Shown: positions 45,900-57,392, counted from the stretch's first letter. The stretch is 64,000 nt of DNA from Brachionus manjavacas (GCA_019054805.1 JAHQIY010000013.1:682001-746000), one strand, 5' to 3'. Numbers and translations: made by a program. Notes: generated from the letters alone by a model not told the origin.

Positions 45900-47754
45900 A
45901 TGAGTTTATTTACATTTGGTCAAAACTTTGGAAGTGTTCTGAGTAATTCGGCAAACAATACGAATGTAAACACAAATGACGAGTCTTTGAACTTAAACGA
46001 TGTGATTGAAATAGATGAAAACGAATTGGAAGAAGAAGAGAATAGATATGATGATAATGATGATGATTCATTCAATGAAATTAGAGCTAAAATACCGCGT
46101 TTAAACTCTGACTCAAACATCAAAAATTCAAGGACAAGCGACAAGGAAAACGAGGAAACAGATGCAAACGAAGAAGAAACATGTTCAATATGTCTTGAGC
46201 CTTGGACAAACTCAGGAGGACACCGCTTAGTTTGTTTAAAATGTGGCCACCTATTTGGCGAAGCATGCATTGAGCGCTGGTTAAAAACAGTTCCAAAATG
46301 TATTTCAAAATTTTTATTTTTTTTCAATTTACTTTAAAAAAAATCCAAATTAATAGTTTAAATTACTAGGCCCTCAGTGCAATCGACAATCCAAACGCAC
46401 AGATATTAGGCGCATTTACGCCAAATCAATAAAAGTAATCGACACTGCCGAACTAGACAAGGCTTTGAAAGATTTAGAAAAAGAAAAACAACTGAGAAAA
46501 AAATCAGAAATAGAAATTTCAGAAGTTAAGTTGAGATTTCAGTTGGTGCGTGATGAATTGTCACTTATGCAGCAAAAGTACAATACATTAATGGAAAGAT
46601 TCAACTCTGTTGGAATCGACCAGAATATCATTTACAATCAACGCTCCATGCTAGCATCTGATAAATCGAACAAAATGAATTTTAGTCAAGAAAAAATCAT
46701 TCAACTAACAGATGTAACTAAATTGTATTTTAATAAAATTTTTTTTTTGACATTTTTTTCTCACAAGAATGCCAATGGCGGTTGCCGAGTGTTGAGTTTT
46801 AGTTTGAAAAATTTGGCCATTTTGGCTTCACAACCATCCAATTCACCTATTTTTCCGGGTTTCGGAATCAAAAAAATAAACTTCCTAGACTATAAATTAT
46901 CTCAGTATGTTCCTATTCATAGCAAATTGATTCGAGACATGTCTCTATGTTCACAGTATAATGACGAGCTTTTGCTGACATGTAGTCTTGACAAAACAAT
47001 CAAATTAACAAACATCACAACAAACAGACCCATACATGGCTATGAATGTCCGCATCCCATTTGGAGCTGCTGTTTCAACCAAGAGAACCCGTTCTATTTC
47101 TACGCAGGACTAGCAAATGGCCATGTTCTTTTGTTCGATCGCCGTAAGATAGACAAGCACATACAAATCCTCAATTCAGATCTCAATAATTTCTCTCCTG
47201 TGTGCAATCTCAGCTACATTTCGAAAAATGACACTTTCCCAAGACCAGGTATACTTATTGCCCAGCTGGACAAAGTGAGTTTTTACGAGAATAGTGAGTC
47301 GAGCGAAGACTTTAAGTGTCATTCGCTATTAATGGAATCTAATATAATGAGCTGTTCGATGGAATCTACAACAGGTCATGTATTAGTGAGCACGCGGCCA
47401 ACACAAAAACATCCCACAGTAAGACATAGTGTCTATGAATTTCTAAAAAAAAATAGTCCGGAAACGTCCGAAAGTTCTTATTCTCTAAATTATGTTCAAG
47501 ACTATAAAGGATCAAATATTCAAAAAATGCTCGCCAAATCTCGGCTCTTTACATTTGACTCGCAGTTGTATGCTTCTGTTCCGTGTGAGTCGAGCAAAAG
47601 CGCTATCATTTGGGACGTGAGCAATGGAGAAACATGTTGCAAATTGCCAAACCAAAGTGACATTTTGGATATTTATCCATTTAATTATAACGATAGCTTT
47701 TACTTGAGTACTTTGACAGAGAAACAGCTGAGAATTTTTAGAAAAATAAACTGA
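45900..47754 (+). CDS. RFWD3: RFWD3-type RING/WD40 ubiquitin ligase, 576 aa
   Basis: E3 ubiquitin ligase of RPA/RAD51-linked replication fork repair (family knowledge). Exons 45900-46299, 46370-46713 and 46768-47754. The third intron-like block, 46714-46767 (54 bp), has no stop and is a multiple of three, but has GT/AG ends and a pyrimidine tract, and removing it joins QLTD to NANGGCRVL as in the family. Seen: acidic N-terminus (residues 36-60), RING finger at 95-137 ([25 protein letters not shown], then CPQC across intron 1), coiled coil at about 155-210, and WD40 region from about 250 ([38 protein letters not shown]) to the end ([21 protein letters not shown]). Length is shorter than the human ~770 aa because the N-terminus is short. 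An AATAAA word follows the stop. Confidence 0.9.
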
Positions 47755-48441
47755 TCAAATGTAGGAATTAAATTTGAAATAAAATAAATCAAAATGTTAT
47801 AGGTGAAATTTTGAATATTCGAATCGTTGGTGTAATTATCTCTTTAACAATTAAATTTTCTTGTCTATTAATAAATTCATTGCTGATTTTTTTCGAAGTT
47901 TTTTGATTTTTTTAAGAATAATTAACATCGAATAAAATTACCTTTTTACGTAATTTTACGTAAATTTACGCATTAACATAGTAATTTTGGCTAATTTTTC
48001 TTTATGACTAAGACTTTTTTCGTTTTTTCTTTTTTATAACTTATGCAAACAAAATCAAAATTATCCTAAATACAAGTATTTTAGAAAAATAAAAATAAAA
48101 ATTTATTATCTAAAAATTATTAAAGTATATCAATAGTTTTGTCATCTTATCTGCTTTTTCTAATAGCAAAAATGACATGTCGGTAAGAAAATTTTGGTAA
48201 TTAATTTAAAATTTTCATTTTAGAAGAACCTTCTAAATCAATTAAATCAATTAGGAAAAAAAGTTTTATTTAATTAAAATAATAAACATTTTGTATGTTT
48301 AATTGAAAAGTATTTTAAAAAGGCTAATATTTTACTCAGTACCTAATAAGTTTTAGTCGTACCTAATTAAATATAAAAATTTTTTTGAATCTAAAAGGTT
48401 TAAGTAATTTTTTAAGCTTCATAAAATTTTATTTAATAATA
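47755..48441. other. Intergenic, AT-rich
   Basis: No gene seen. 47940-47975 repeats TTTACGTAA-type words like those in the Tc1 arms at 2100-2280, possibly a terminal scrap. Confidence 0.4.
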
Positions 48442-48450
48442 AAAAGAAAT

Positions 48451-48949
48451 GACTTTTTTAGTTTTATTACCCCAAATTTTGAATAAAATACCCCAAATTT
48501 TTAATTTTTTACCCCTATTTTATTAAGATAACACCAAAAAATAAAAAAGAAATTAAAAAAATAAAATGACAATTTTATTTTATAATCGACACCAAATTAA
48601 TTATAAAAATACCAAAATTAATAAAAATGAACTATTTTATTATTTTTAACCCCAAAAATTTAGTCGAATTCAGAGCATACTTACCCCAAAAATTTACTTT
48701 TTTCCACATTTATTTGAGCAAGCCCAATATCTTCTTTTAGTCATTTTAGCGCCACATTTATCACAAAACTTTTCTTCGACTTGTTTGATTGAATCAATTC
48801 GAGGTATTTTTGATGGATTTTCTTTTGTCGAACTCGAATCTTCATCATCTGTATCAATCCCTTTAGGTGCCGAATTTGTTGCTTGTGTTTCTTTCGGTTG
48901 ATGTTCAAGTGGTCCAGCTGTGTATTTATGGCCTAGATATTAAAGAGCC
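48451..48949 (-). mobile_element. Short MULE deletion copy
   Basis: 48451-48923 matches 48954-49427 almost base for base. It then switches at GCTGTGT to ATTTATGGCCTAGATATTAA, the last 26 bases of the long copy's other end (51127-51152). So it has both termini and lacks nearly all coding. It has one T fewer in the run corresponding to 49270-49275, which leaves its C-terminal zinc-ribbon reading frame unbroken. Confidence 0.9.
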
Positions 48950-49196
48950 AAATGACTTTTTTAGTTTTATTACCCCAAATTTTGAATAAAATACCCCAAA
49001 TTTTTAATTTTTTACCCCTATTTTATTAAGATAACACCAAAAAATAAAAAAGAAATTAAAAAAATAAAATGACAATTTTATTTTATAATCGACACCAAAT
49101 TAATTATAAAAATACCAAAATTAATAAAAATGAACTATTTTATTATTTTTAACCCCAAAAATTTAGTCGAATTCAGAGCATACTTACCCCAAAAAT

Positions 49197-50838
49197 TTAC
49201 TTTTTTCCACATTTATTTGAGCAAGCCCAATATCTTCTTTTAGTCATTTTAGCGCCACATTTATCACAAAACTTTTTCTTCGACTTGTTTGATTGAATCA
49301 ATTCGAGGTATTTTTGATGGATTTTCTTTTGTCGAACTCGAATCTTCATCATCTGTATCAATCCCTTTAGGTGCCGAATTTGTTGCTTGTGTTTCTTTCG
49401 GTTGATGTTCAAGTGGTCCAGCTGTGTCTTTTGGCCTTCCTTTCTTTCTATTGGCTTGTATAGGTATATCCATACCAACTGAGTCGAAATTGCATTTTTT
49501 TTTTCTTGCTGCAATAGTTGTAAGATGATAACATTTGTAATTTTTTAACCAATACCAACAATTGCAACTACTCAAAGTCCAACTATTTTCATTGAATTTA
49601 ATTTTACGAATACTAAAAATGGAAGTAATCATATGATCGAATGAAAACCATTTTTTTCAATTAATGACTGATTGTATTGTTTGCATTGTTCTTTGTTGAT
49701 ATCTATCTTGTCATCAGCAGTTAAATAATAATAATTATCATCTTTCAAATGAATAATTGTTTTGTTATAACTGTTCCATTTATAAGCTTTTACTAAGTCA
49801 TCCTTTGTAACATTCGTTCTGCTTGTAATTTGCTAATTGATTTTACACGAATATCAATATTACGATTGACGTGAGCCCAACAATTTACTCTTGTTTTTAA
49901 ATCGAATACTTTTGCAAATCCGTTTGTGATAGCACCAGCATTATCTGCTATTAAAATTGAAAAATTAACTGTTTTGTTAAATACTTTTTCATGTGTTTCT
50001 TTGACTGAGTTGAAAAAAAAACCGAAATCATCTTCATTTTCAGTACGACATATAGCTAATCCGAACGGATGAAAACTTTTATTACGATCAGTTGTACCAC
50101 CTGTAATAATTGGAAAATTTTCATATGTTAACTTGTACGTAGCATCACTCAAAAAATGTTGAGCATTTTCTGCGATTTTAATTAAACGTTTTGATGTTAA
50201 AAACACTCGAAAAATTTGTGATGGCATGGCAGCATATTCAAATTTCCCAACGAAAACCGCGTCTTCATCGTCTGGAATCTCTGAATTATCTTCGCACCAT
50301 TTTTTGAAATCTGTCAATGAACAATTTTTATTTAAGTCCTTACTAACTGAATTTATAATATGTTGAATTTGATTGTCAGTTGGTGGCTGAATATTTTCTT
50401 TGATTAAATTTCTCTTGATTTCTTTTTTGCTTGTCCAAGCGAACGAAAATAAATAATTTTTTCTTTCACTTTAGGAGGAACATTAGCTGAATTTTCTTCG
50501 TTCGAATGATTTGAATGTTCATTGTCTGATATATAGACTGAACCACCAATTTCACCATTTTTGACTTTGAAATAAATTGATTTTTTGCAGCCTTTTTTGT
50601 TGAATTTGCAGTTGAATGTATGTTTATCGCAATCGGCTAGGTTATTTTTTGAATGAAAGTTCCATGCTACATTGTCAAAATGTAAATTTTTGACCAATTT
50701 TTTAAATTCCATTAAAGATTCACAATCTTCAAGGAAATCGTACGCTTTAGATACGCTTCTTTTTATTTTCGGCAATTCTTCAGCGTCATTTAAGGTGTCG
50801 TTGAAATTATTTTCTAAAATACTCGCAGAACTAGACAT
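49197..50838 (-). pseudogene. MULE transposase, broken
   Basis: Minus-strand pieces. 50838-50404 is an N-terminal DNA-binding-like region with Cys/His (CDKHTFNCKFNKKGCKKSIYFK). 50317-49793 is the catalytic region with FLSDATYKL (first Asp), FPLAICRTENEDDFGFFF-like block and ILIADNAGAI (second Asp). 49632-49264 has the SWIM-type zinc finger CNCWYWLKNYKCYHL, an AT-hook-like RKKGRPK and an acidic tail. 49262-49197 has the zinc ribbon CDKCGAKM...CSNKC in a shifted frame. The segment that should hold the third catalytic residue and the FNRTNN motif, between 49800 and 49640, is missing or shortened. Frame breaks at about 50320-50404, 49793 and 49270. Would bind its termini and cut DNA if intact. 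Confidence 0.8.
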
Positions 50839-51161
50839 TTAATAATAATCAATACACATTTTAGCAAGCTGAATTTCTTATATAGGAATATTTTTTAAAT
50901 ATTTATTAAAAAAGTGTCAAAAAATTTAGGTTTCATTTTAATAAACTAGAGTTCGTTTTAATTAATTAGGTGTAGTTTTAATTGATTTAGTGTCAAAATA
51001 AAAGAAAAAGTAACATCTTATTTAATTAGGTGTAAATCTTAATTTTTTATGGTTTACTTAATTAAAAGGGGTATTTTATTAAAAAATTGGGGTAAAAAAT
51101 TTTAAATTTGGGGTATTTTATTCTAAATTTATGGCCTAGATATTAAAGAGCCAAAAGAAAT

Positions 51162-51790
51162 AGTAAGATTATTAACGAAAAAATGAGAAATAAACTAAAA
51201 ATTAAAATTTTTTAATCAATCGAGCTGTTTTTTTAGGCAATAATATCTTAATTTTTACCTTTTTTGTCTTTTGTTTTTGGTTTTGATACTTCTTGTGATG
51301 GTGGTGGTTGTTTTAATGAGTCTGATAGTTATTCTGATTTTGTATATGGTTGATTAGACAATGTTTATGTCTGTACAATCACTTGAAGCACAGAACAGTT
51401 CACAGTTAGTTCAACAGTTAACTTAATAATTGCATGACTAACACGCAAACCATTCGGCTACACGTAAAATATAAGCCTTTTAAAAAATCTTTTTCCGTCA
51501 TTTTCATTAGAATTTAATCCATCAAATTTTGATCATGCGATCATAATAATGAACTTCAAGTTTCCTAAACAAAGTGCTTAAATTTGATTCAATTAAACCA
51601 TCTAATTTTTACATTAGTACCATTGAGCCAGTCTATCAGATCTTCTCGTAAGACGTTTTGGAGCAGCTGTTTATGCTCCTTGTTAACTTTAACGCTTATA
51701 GTTAAGTTATATCGGAAAATATGTCGCTACTTCACGAATAAATTTTTAAACAGCATAAATAAATCGTTTTTAAACAAATTTTCAATAACC
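51162..51790. other. Intergenic, AT-rich
   Basis: No gene accepted. It includes a possible minus-strand exon-like piece near 51250-51345 and a tRNA-like A box near 51455, both listed as rejected. Confidence 0.4.
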
Positions 51791-51794
51791 AATT

Positions 51795-52130
51795 AGGTAA
51801 AAAAGTTTAAATGTTTTCTATCATTTCTACTAGCTCTTCTAAGTAAATAGCGAATAGCTTGGGAGAAAGTGGTCCTCCTTGTTTGACTCCAACCGTAGTT
51901 TAAAAAATTTCTGATATCTTGATTTACAACATATGCTAGTGAAGTGTCACAATAGTTTTTCAAACTATTCCACACTTTTGGATGTATTTTTCCAATTAAC
52001 TTGTTGAACAGAATTATTCTGTTTACTTTATTGAATGCTTTACTGGCATAGATTGCTCTTGCATAAACGGGTTTATCTTTTTTTATCGTATGTAATATTG
52101 TTTCATTAAAGACGAACACAGCGTGGTAAC
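51795..52130 (-). pseudogene. LINE reverse transcriptase fragment
   Basis: The minus strand reads ASKAFNKVNRIILFNKLIGK (the D.SKAFD.V motif with Asp changed to Ala-Ser context), then AYVVNQDIRNF, then VGVKQGGPLSP-like and AIYLEELVEMIE in shifted frames. Only the palm region is present. The clade differs from the CR1-like copies. Confidence 0.65.
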
Positions 52131-52520
52131 AAGATGATTTAGAAGATGATTTAGACGTTAACTATTTTCTATCATTATTTTCTATCATTACATTATAGCT
52201 CAATCATTACTTGATTTTTAACTATTTTCTATAAAAGACATTTAACATTTAATAAAATTTATGACCTCTTTTTCATTTATAAAAATCATATTTCAAACTT
52301 AAATTAAAAAAATTAATTCAATTTTGAAATAGCATTGAAAAAGTGCGATGTTTCAAATAAAAAAAGAATAAAGACTTAAACAAAAATTATAAAATTTCTG
52401 GACAATAAATACAATTTAAAAAATTAAAATTAGATATCACATGAAAAGATTTCTCAAATTAATTGCATTCACAATTAAAAATGTATTTTTCAGAAAACCC
52501 GACTGAGAAACTTAGATATT
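52131..52520. other. Intergenic, AT-rich
   Basis: Holds the shared 38-bp word around 52328-52365 (see 18597-18634). Nothing else. Confidence 0.4.
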
Positions 52521-52615
52521 AATAATTATTAATAATAATAAATAAAGCTAAGACAAGCAAGCTTGTGGAGGCAACCTACTAGAAGGTAGCCTATAGTAGC
52601 ACATTGCGCTATGCA
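52521..52615 (-). repeat. Dispersed repeat B, copy 3
   Basis: A TAATAATTATTAATAATAATA array, then CAAGCAAGCTTGTGGAGGC, AACCTACTAGAAGG and CTATAGTAGCACATTGCGCT. Same orientation as 10701-10770. Just downstream, 52736-52760 has an 8-bp-arm hairpin (GAGAGTGT/ACACTCTC). Confidence 0.65.
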
Positions 52616-53490
52616 TGGAAAATTACAATAGTACAAGAACTAATATATTTTTGGAGTCGACAGACATTTGTAATAAACCAATTCATCCGCCACCTCGACG
52701 AATAGTTACTTAACATTCGTCCAGTTATCAACGTTGAGAGTGTGAACATCAACACTCTCACTATAAAAGAGACTGTTTTATTTAAAATTAAAAAAAAAAG
52801 AATAATAAAGTATTTCCCCCCACTTAACGTTTCTCATTTACCCCAACGGACTTTTCGGCCAAGATCCCCATCCATTACACATTATTTACAGAATGAGGTA
52901 AGAAAGAAATTATAAGGAACTGTATTACCGGAACCGATTACGAGCAATAGAAAGGGATATAAAAATTATTTCGATTCTATAAGTTTCGATATTAAAAAAA
53001 TTTGATAGAACGAGCTCGATATAAAAAGAAGGATTTAAAAATTTGAATTTAATAATTAATTTCCGATAAGGAGCAAGAAATTTTTTTTTCACACTTAAAA
53101 AAAAAATTAACTTATTGTCTTTACTCATTATAAATTGAAAATAATTATTGATTGTGGTTTTTTTAAAAATGTCAAAAAATTTCGCTGAAAAAAAAGAAAG
53201 TGTATCTCGCTTGAGACTAAACTCGAAATAATAAGTAAGAGGCTCTTTTTGAAAAAACAGCTATTAGTTCAAAATTTGTAATTGATCGAACTAATGATCT
53301 AAAACATTTTTTTTGAATAAAAAGGAAGATTATTCAAACATCGTTTATTTTTTATTTAATATTGAAAATTTTGTAATTGAAAAATGCAATTCAAAACAAA
53401 CATCAATTTTTGATTTTTTCAAATAATTTTTATTTTGCTAACCAGTTGTTTATTTTTGTTAAAAAAAGTTTAGAAACCAATAATTTTTTT
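52616..53490. other. Intergenic, AT-rich
   Basis: No gene recognised. It may be the interior of the pogo-like element ending at 53585, but no coding or left terminus was found. Confidence 0.4.
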
Positions 53491-53504
53491 ACCATATTTT
53501 TTAA

Positions 53505-53587
53505 TGGGATTTCGATACAACGATTTTCAATATATCGAACAGGAGAATTTCCACTCGACTTGCTCGTTATATCGAGGTTCAACTGTA
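53505..53587. mobile_element. Tigger/pogo-type transposon right end
   Basis: On the reverse strand it begins TA then CAGTTGAACCTCGATATAAC and continues with GAGCAAGTCGAG and TTCGATATATTG. This is the familiar Tigger/pogo terminal repeat wording. No matching left end was found upstream, so it is a solo terminus or truncated copy. Confidence 0.6.
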
Positions 53588-53636
53588 TCAAAAATTTTGG
53601 AAAAAGTCATCAAGTTAAGAATAACTAAATGGATAA

Positions 53637-54105
53637 TTGAAAAAAATAACCTCTCTGAATGTTTGTTTGTCTGACTTCAGGCGTTCCAGACAAACAAAGG
53701 ATCAGATCCTTAGAATCTTGCAATCCGGTGTTTCAGCCCCATTTGCAACTCTAACGATGTTCTTGTCGAACCAGAAAACCTTGAAAATAATCCAGAGAAA
53801 GGCTATTAGATATGCTTATAACCGAGCAAGAGACGAATCAGCATGTTCACAATACAGTTTAGTTGATTTCGACCCTGTGGTTAAAATATCTTGCTTTCTG
53901 ACTAATAGATACCTGTCTAAAGCCGTTAGAACTAACAACATAATTAGAAAAGAGCTAAAAATGTATAATCTCGCACAGGACATACAAGAAGGTTCATTGT
54001 CTATAGCAAATGAGGGACAAACTATTATTGACATAATCAGAAAACTTACTTGTTTTTACCTTCAAGATCACATCCCAATTCTTTTGCTAGCGTTATCATG
54101 ATTGA
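53637..54105 (+). pseudogene. LINE C-terminal fragment (reverse transcriptase thumb side)
   Basis: Open for 154 codons: SGVSAPFATLTMFLSNQKTL, KIIQRKAIRYAYNRAR, DPVVKISCFLTNRYLSKAVR and IIDIIRKL. It corresponds to the 'LLYGS...LE.IQRKAIRFI...' region near LINE C-termini. The scrap at 4765-4860 is the same element on the other strand. No RT catalytic motif is included. Confidence 0.65.
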
Positions 54106-54734
54106 CCTCTGCGAAAATAGGTTTTTTTTGGCTAAACCTCCCAAATTTTTGATCGAATTAGCTATATTAGTAGAATGTTTTGGCATTTTTAAAGTGTTTG
54201 ATAAATTTTAAATTAAGATCATATAAAATATTGTAACATAATAAATATAAAAGATGAAAATTAAATTTTGATGATTTTTTTTTGAAATTGAACTAAATTT
54301 TTACTTTTTTTTGGATTGATTAAGTTTTAAATAAAAAAAGTGAAACCTGAGATTTGTTCAGAATTTTGTCTAGTTCAGTTAGGGTCTTGGGTCAATCCTC
54401 CGACAAAAATCAAAAAAACTGGAAAAAAGCACAAAAGATGTGTTTTTTTGGTTTAAAGTGCAACTTAATTCAACTTTAAATACTTGAAAAATATATCATT
54501 TAATAGAAAATTTTTCGCTCTTTAAAAATATATATAGATATATGTAAACTTATCTCAAAAATTTCAAAAACTATCAATAACTATCAAACTTCAAGGCCCT
54601 CTAGTCAAAAATCTTTCTCCCCCCCTAAAGAATAAAGTTTTCCTAGGTTTTCATATACGTAGATTATGAATATGCTATCGAAAATTGTCGATTAAGATAA
54701 TGCTGTCGTTTTGCTCCGCGCGAACCTTATTTAA
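54106..54734. other. Intergenic, AT-rich
   Basis: No gene seen. The end (54684-54734, minus strand) may extend the coding frame of repeat C. Confidence 0.4.
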
Positions 54735-54845
54735 AGATTTTTCATCTGGAAATGAATCTAATTGATCTGCTTCGGGTTCAAAGAGATCATATTCCTGTAG
54801 TTCCCTAGTGACCGAGTCACTTTAAACATAAATCATCATCATCAT
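54735..54845 (-). repeat. Dispersed repeat C, copy 2
   Basis: Inverse of 3791-3900. On the minus strand it has an uninterrupted frame, RELQEYDLFEPEADQLDSF, then PDEKSLNKVRAEQNDSIILI, continuing to about 54684. Confidence 0.7.
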
Positions 54846-54989
54846 TTTTTTAACCGCTTTTTCATAAAATTGTAAACTTAAATATCAATAAAATTTTTAT
54901 AAAATAGTTTTTTTTACTTTTTGCCAAAATTGACCCGATTTTTGCATACAACCGAATAAAAAAAGCTTTATTTTTATACGAAATGTTTT

Positions 54990-55915
54990 AAAGAGTAAAA
55001 CAATGTACATTGGAAAAAACAGAGAAAAAATTGAATATACTTCATTTGTATGCCTAGATCAGGCTACGCTGAAACTTTTATACAATAGTCTCGTAAGACC
55101 GTATTCAAGACCACATCTTGAATACGCAGTGAGTATGTGGAGTCCTGCAACAAAGTCCGACATATTAAATTTGGAAAGGGTGCAAAGAAGGGCAACAAAA
55201 TAAGTCAAATCGTTGAGGAACGTTTCATATGAGGATAGACTAAATACCTAGGGACTTACAAGTCTAGAGGAGACCTCATTCAAATGTACAAAATAATCAA
55301 TGGCTTTGAGAAAATTAATCTAGTAAATGGTATCAATTCTGCTAATTTATTTATTTATTTTTATATTTATTTATTTTCTGTACCGAGCTAGAGCTCCTTC
55401 AGAATCTATTTAAAAAAAAAATCAAAATAAAAATCAAAAATAAAATCAAAGTTAATAAAATGAGATAAAAAAAAATGAAAGTTAATAAGACATAGATTGT
55501 TAATGTGGCACATGTTTACATAGTTCAGGTTTCAGGAAAAAAGGAGGAGATAGTATGGTAGCAATTACACAATGGAGTTGGGTATTCAATATATTTCGAT
55601 TCGAAACTAAATAAAATCTGCTAAAAGTTTGGCCCTAAATTTAAGAAAGGAGAATAAAATGAGGCTTACAAGAGAATTGACCAAACGCGGCTCATACAGA
55701 TACAATTTCCTTACAAATCGAGTAGTGTCAAAATGGAATAACCTGTCACAGGACAGTGCAGTTCTAAATCAATCAACAGTTTCAAATCAAGGATAGACAA
55801 TGAATTGTTTGGCAATGGGCAAAACAGGAGAAGAAAGACTGTCAAAACGCTCCAGGGACTAAATGCCGACAAGCGTTAGTAAAGCATAGCTATACTACAG
55901 TCTCAATACTACTAC
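54990..55915 (+). mobile_element. CR1-like LINE 3' portion, split by a nested insertion
   Basis: 54990-55345 reads [20 protein letters not shown], then [31 protein letters not shown] and, after stops, SYEDRL. 55617-55850 continues ELTKRGSYRYNFLTNRVVSK and WNNLSQDSAVLN. The 3' end near 55890-55915 is a short ACTACAGTCTCAATACTACTACT array. The insert at 55346-55616 with matched flanks splits it. Dead copy. Confidence 0.8.
55346..55616 (-). mobile_element. 5'-truncated LINE family A insertion with 8-bp target duplication
   Basis: The flanking word TCTGCTAA occurs at 55338-55345 and 55617-55624. Minus-strand order: C-terminal codons (YIEYPTPLCNCYHTI), a stop, an A/T-rich 3' untranslated region, the tail word ATTCTGAAGGAGCTCTAGC, then a (AAATA)n-like tail against the duplicated site. 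A textbook target-primed insertion that fixes the 3' end of family A. Confidence 0.85.
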
Positions 55916-56031
55916 TATATATCTTGGACAGAGAAGGGTTAAGGCAATCAATTATTTTAAAATACTTTAAGAATTTTTCTAGTCATGATATTCATCGTGA
56001 GAAAAAAAAATTAAAAGTCTTTGCTTTTTAA

Positions 56032-57392
56032 CACTAGAAGCACCAAAACTAGTCAAAATGACTTGTTTTAATAGAATCTAATGCATAAAAATGGATAATA
56101 ATTTATTATTTGGATAAATATTTCAAAACTTAATTTTAATTGAGTAAAAATAAAAATTTGGCTAAAAAAAAGTATCCTGCAAAAATTTTATCTTCTGCTG
56201 AATTCATTTCTTTTTGAACCAATTTTTCGTCTTTCATGTAAAATAAGCAAACTTTAATTTTTGCATTTTTTAAATTTGCTTATCTTCGTTCAAGTATTAG
56301 GATTTAAGTCAGTTTTTAAAGATTTGTATACTTTTTATAAATATTTTATGACTCATCCATTGATTTTGTAGATAAATTCAAAATTTTAATTAAAAAACGA
56401 GTCAAAATGACTCTTTTTGGTGCTTCTAGTAGGATATACTTGATTTTGTGCAAAGGAAATATTTCAAATCAACATATGTAATTTTGATAAATTAATCAAT
56501 TAATATGATCGATTTTTTATATAAATTTGACACACTAAAACTAAAATTTTTGAAAAAACATTACAAAATATTAAAACGAGTGATTCAGAATCTTCTTCAA
56601 CTTCAATTCTTCGACCTGCTACACAAAATCAGCCAGGTTTGGATACTGACGACGAAATAGACAGCATCGAAGTTTTCCTGGATTAAATCTAAATATCGAA
56701 GCGAATGCAAAACGTGGACGACGTAAACAAGCTACAGCCGCTCTAGTTCCAAGAGTTTCGACTGGACCAATTAATCCATTAATGATTACTCAAGAAAATA
56801 TCGAACTCATCGATTCATCAAGTTCAAATACCACGGTCAATCAATCCAACCAAGTCTCAACTTCACATGAAGAAGAATCGAATATATCTCCTGGCACTTC
56901 TAGAATTGTTATTATTCCATTGTCAAATGTGAATACTAATAAAAAACCAAGAGGAAGACCACCTAAAAATCGCAATGAAGTTAATGAACAAACCGTTGAG
57001 AATCCAAGCAAACGAAGAAAAATTTCGAAAAACAAATAAACAAATAAATTAAGCTCTTAAATAGAGCCGTTTAATTTTTTTCTCACATTTTTATTATTTT
57101 TTTTTTACTTGAGTGTGATATTTTATTTTTTATTTGATACAAATATTATTTTATTAGATACTATGAAATTTTATTAGATATTTTTTTTTATTTTTATTAG
57201 ATAAATATTAAAATAAATTAGTTACTTAAATAATTTGTAGCCTATTTTTTTTATTTGAATTTAGTTAATTTAGAAAGTTATTCTTATTTTTATGCTGAAA
57301 AAACAAAATTGTGCTCAAATAGCAAAAATTGACTTAGACTTTAGCGGCCAAAAATCGAAAAAGAGTCATTTTGACTTTTGGCGCTTCTAGTG
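56032..57392. mobile_element. piggyBac-type element (TTAA-flanked), nonautonomous
   Basis: TTAA at 56028-56031 and 57393-57396 flank inverted ends CACTAGAAGCACCAAAA (left) and the inverse CACTAGAAGCGCCAAAA (right), each followed by a GTCAAAATGACT palindrome. An extra inverted end (GTCAAAATGACTCTTTTTGG then GCTTCTAGT) lies at 56402-56430, so 56032-56430 looks like a 400-bp miniature element and the rest a longer relative. No DDE transposase is present. Confidence 0.75.
56580..57039 (+). pseudogene. AT-hook, acidic N-terminal-like frame within the piggyBac-type element
   Basis: 56580-56685 reads SDSESSSTSILRPATQNQ, then GLDTDDEIDSIEVF. A one-base shift continues as PGLNLNIEANAKRGRRKQAT and on through 56782-57039. 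Two AT-hook-like motifs (KRGRRK, KKPRGRPPKNR) and a basic end (SKRRKISKNK) are seen. Acidic/Ser-rich starts are common in piggyBac transposase N-termini, but no catalytic domain follows. May be cargo or a deletion product. Confidence 0.5.

Larger units (their letters stand above)
48442..51161. mobile_element. Composite MULE insertion with 9-bp target duplication
   Basis: The 9-bp word AAAAGAAAT occurs at 48442-48450 and 51153-51161, flanking the whole block. Inside are a 499-bp deletion copy (48451-48949), the 4-base remnant AAAT and a 2199-bp long copy (48954-51152). The left end begins GACTTTTTTAG and the right end is the inverse of GGCTCTTTAATATC. Both are followed by TTGAATAAAATACCCC-type blocks rich in ACCCC, forming imperfect ~100-bp inverted repeats. 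A 9-bp duplication is the usual size for MULEs. Confidence 0.85.

Noticed and set aside
51250-51345. Minus-strand piece reading LSDSLKQPPPSQEVSKP followed by a GGTAAA donor
   Set aside because: Plausible exon text but too short, preceded by a stop, and no partner exon found.
51430-51475. tRNA-like A box (TAGCCGAATGG) on the minus strand
   Set aside because: No B box or cloverleaf downstream. At best a decayed SINE head.
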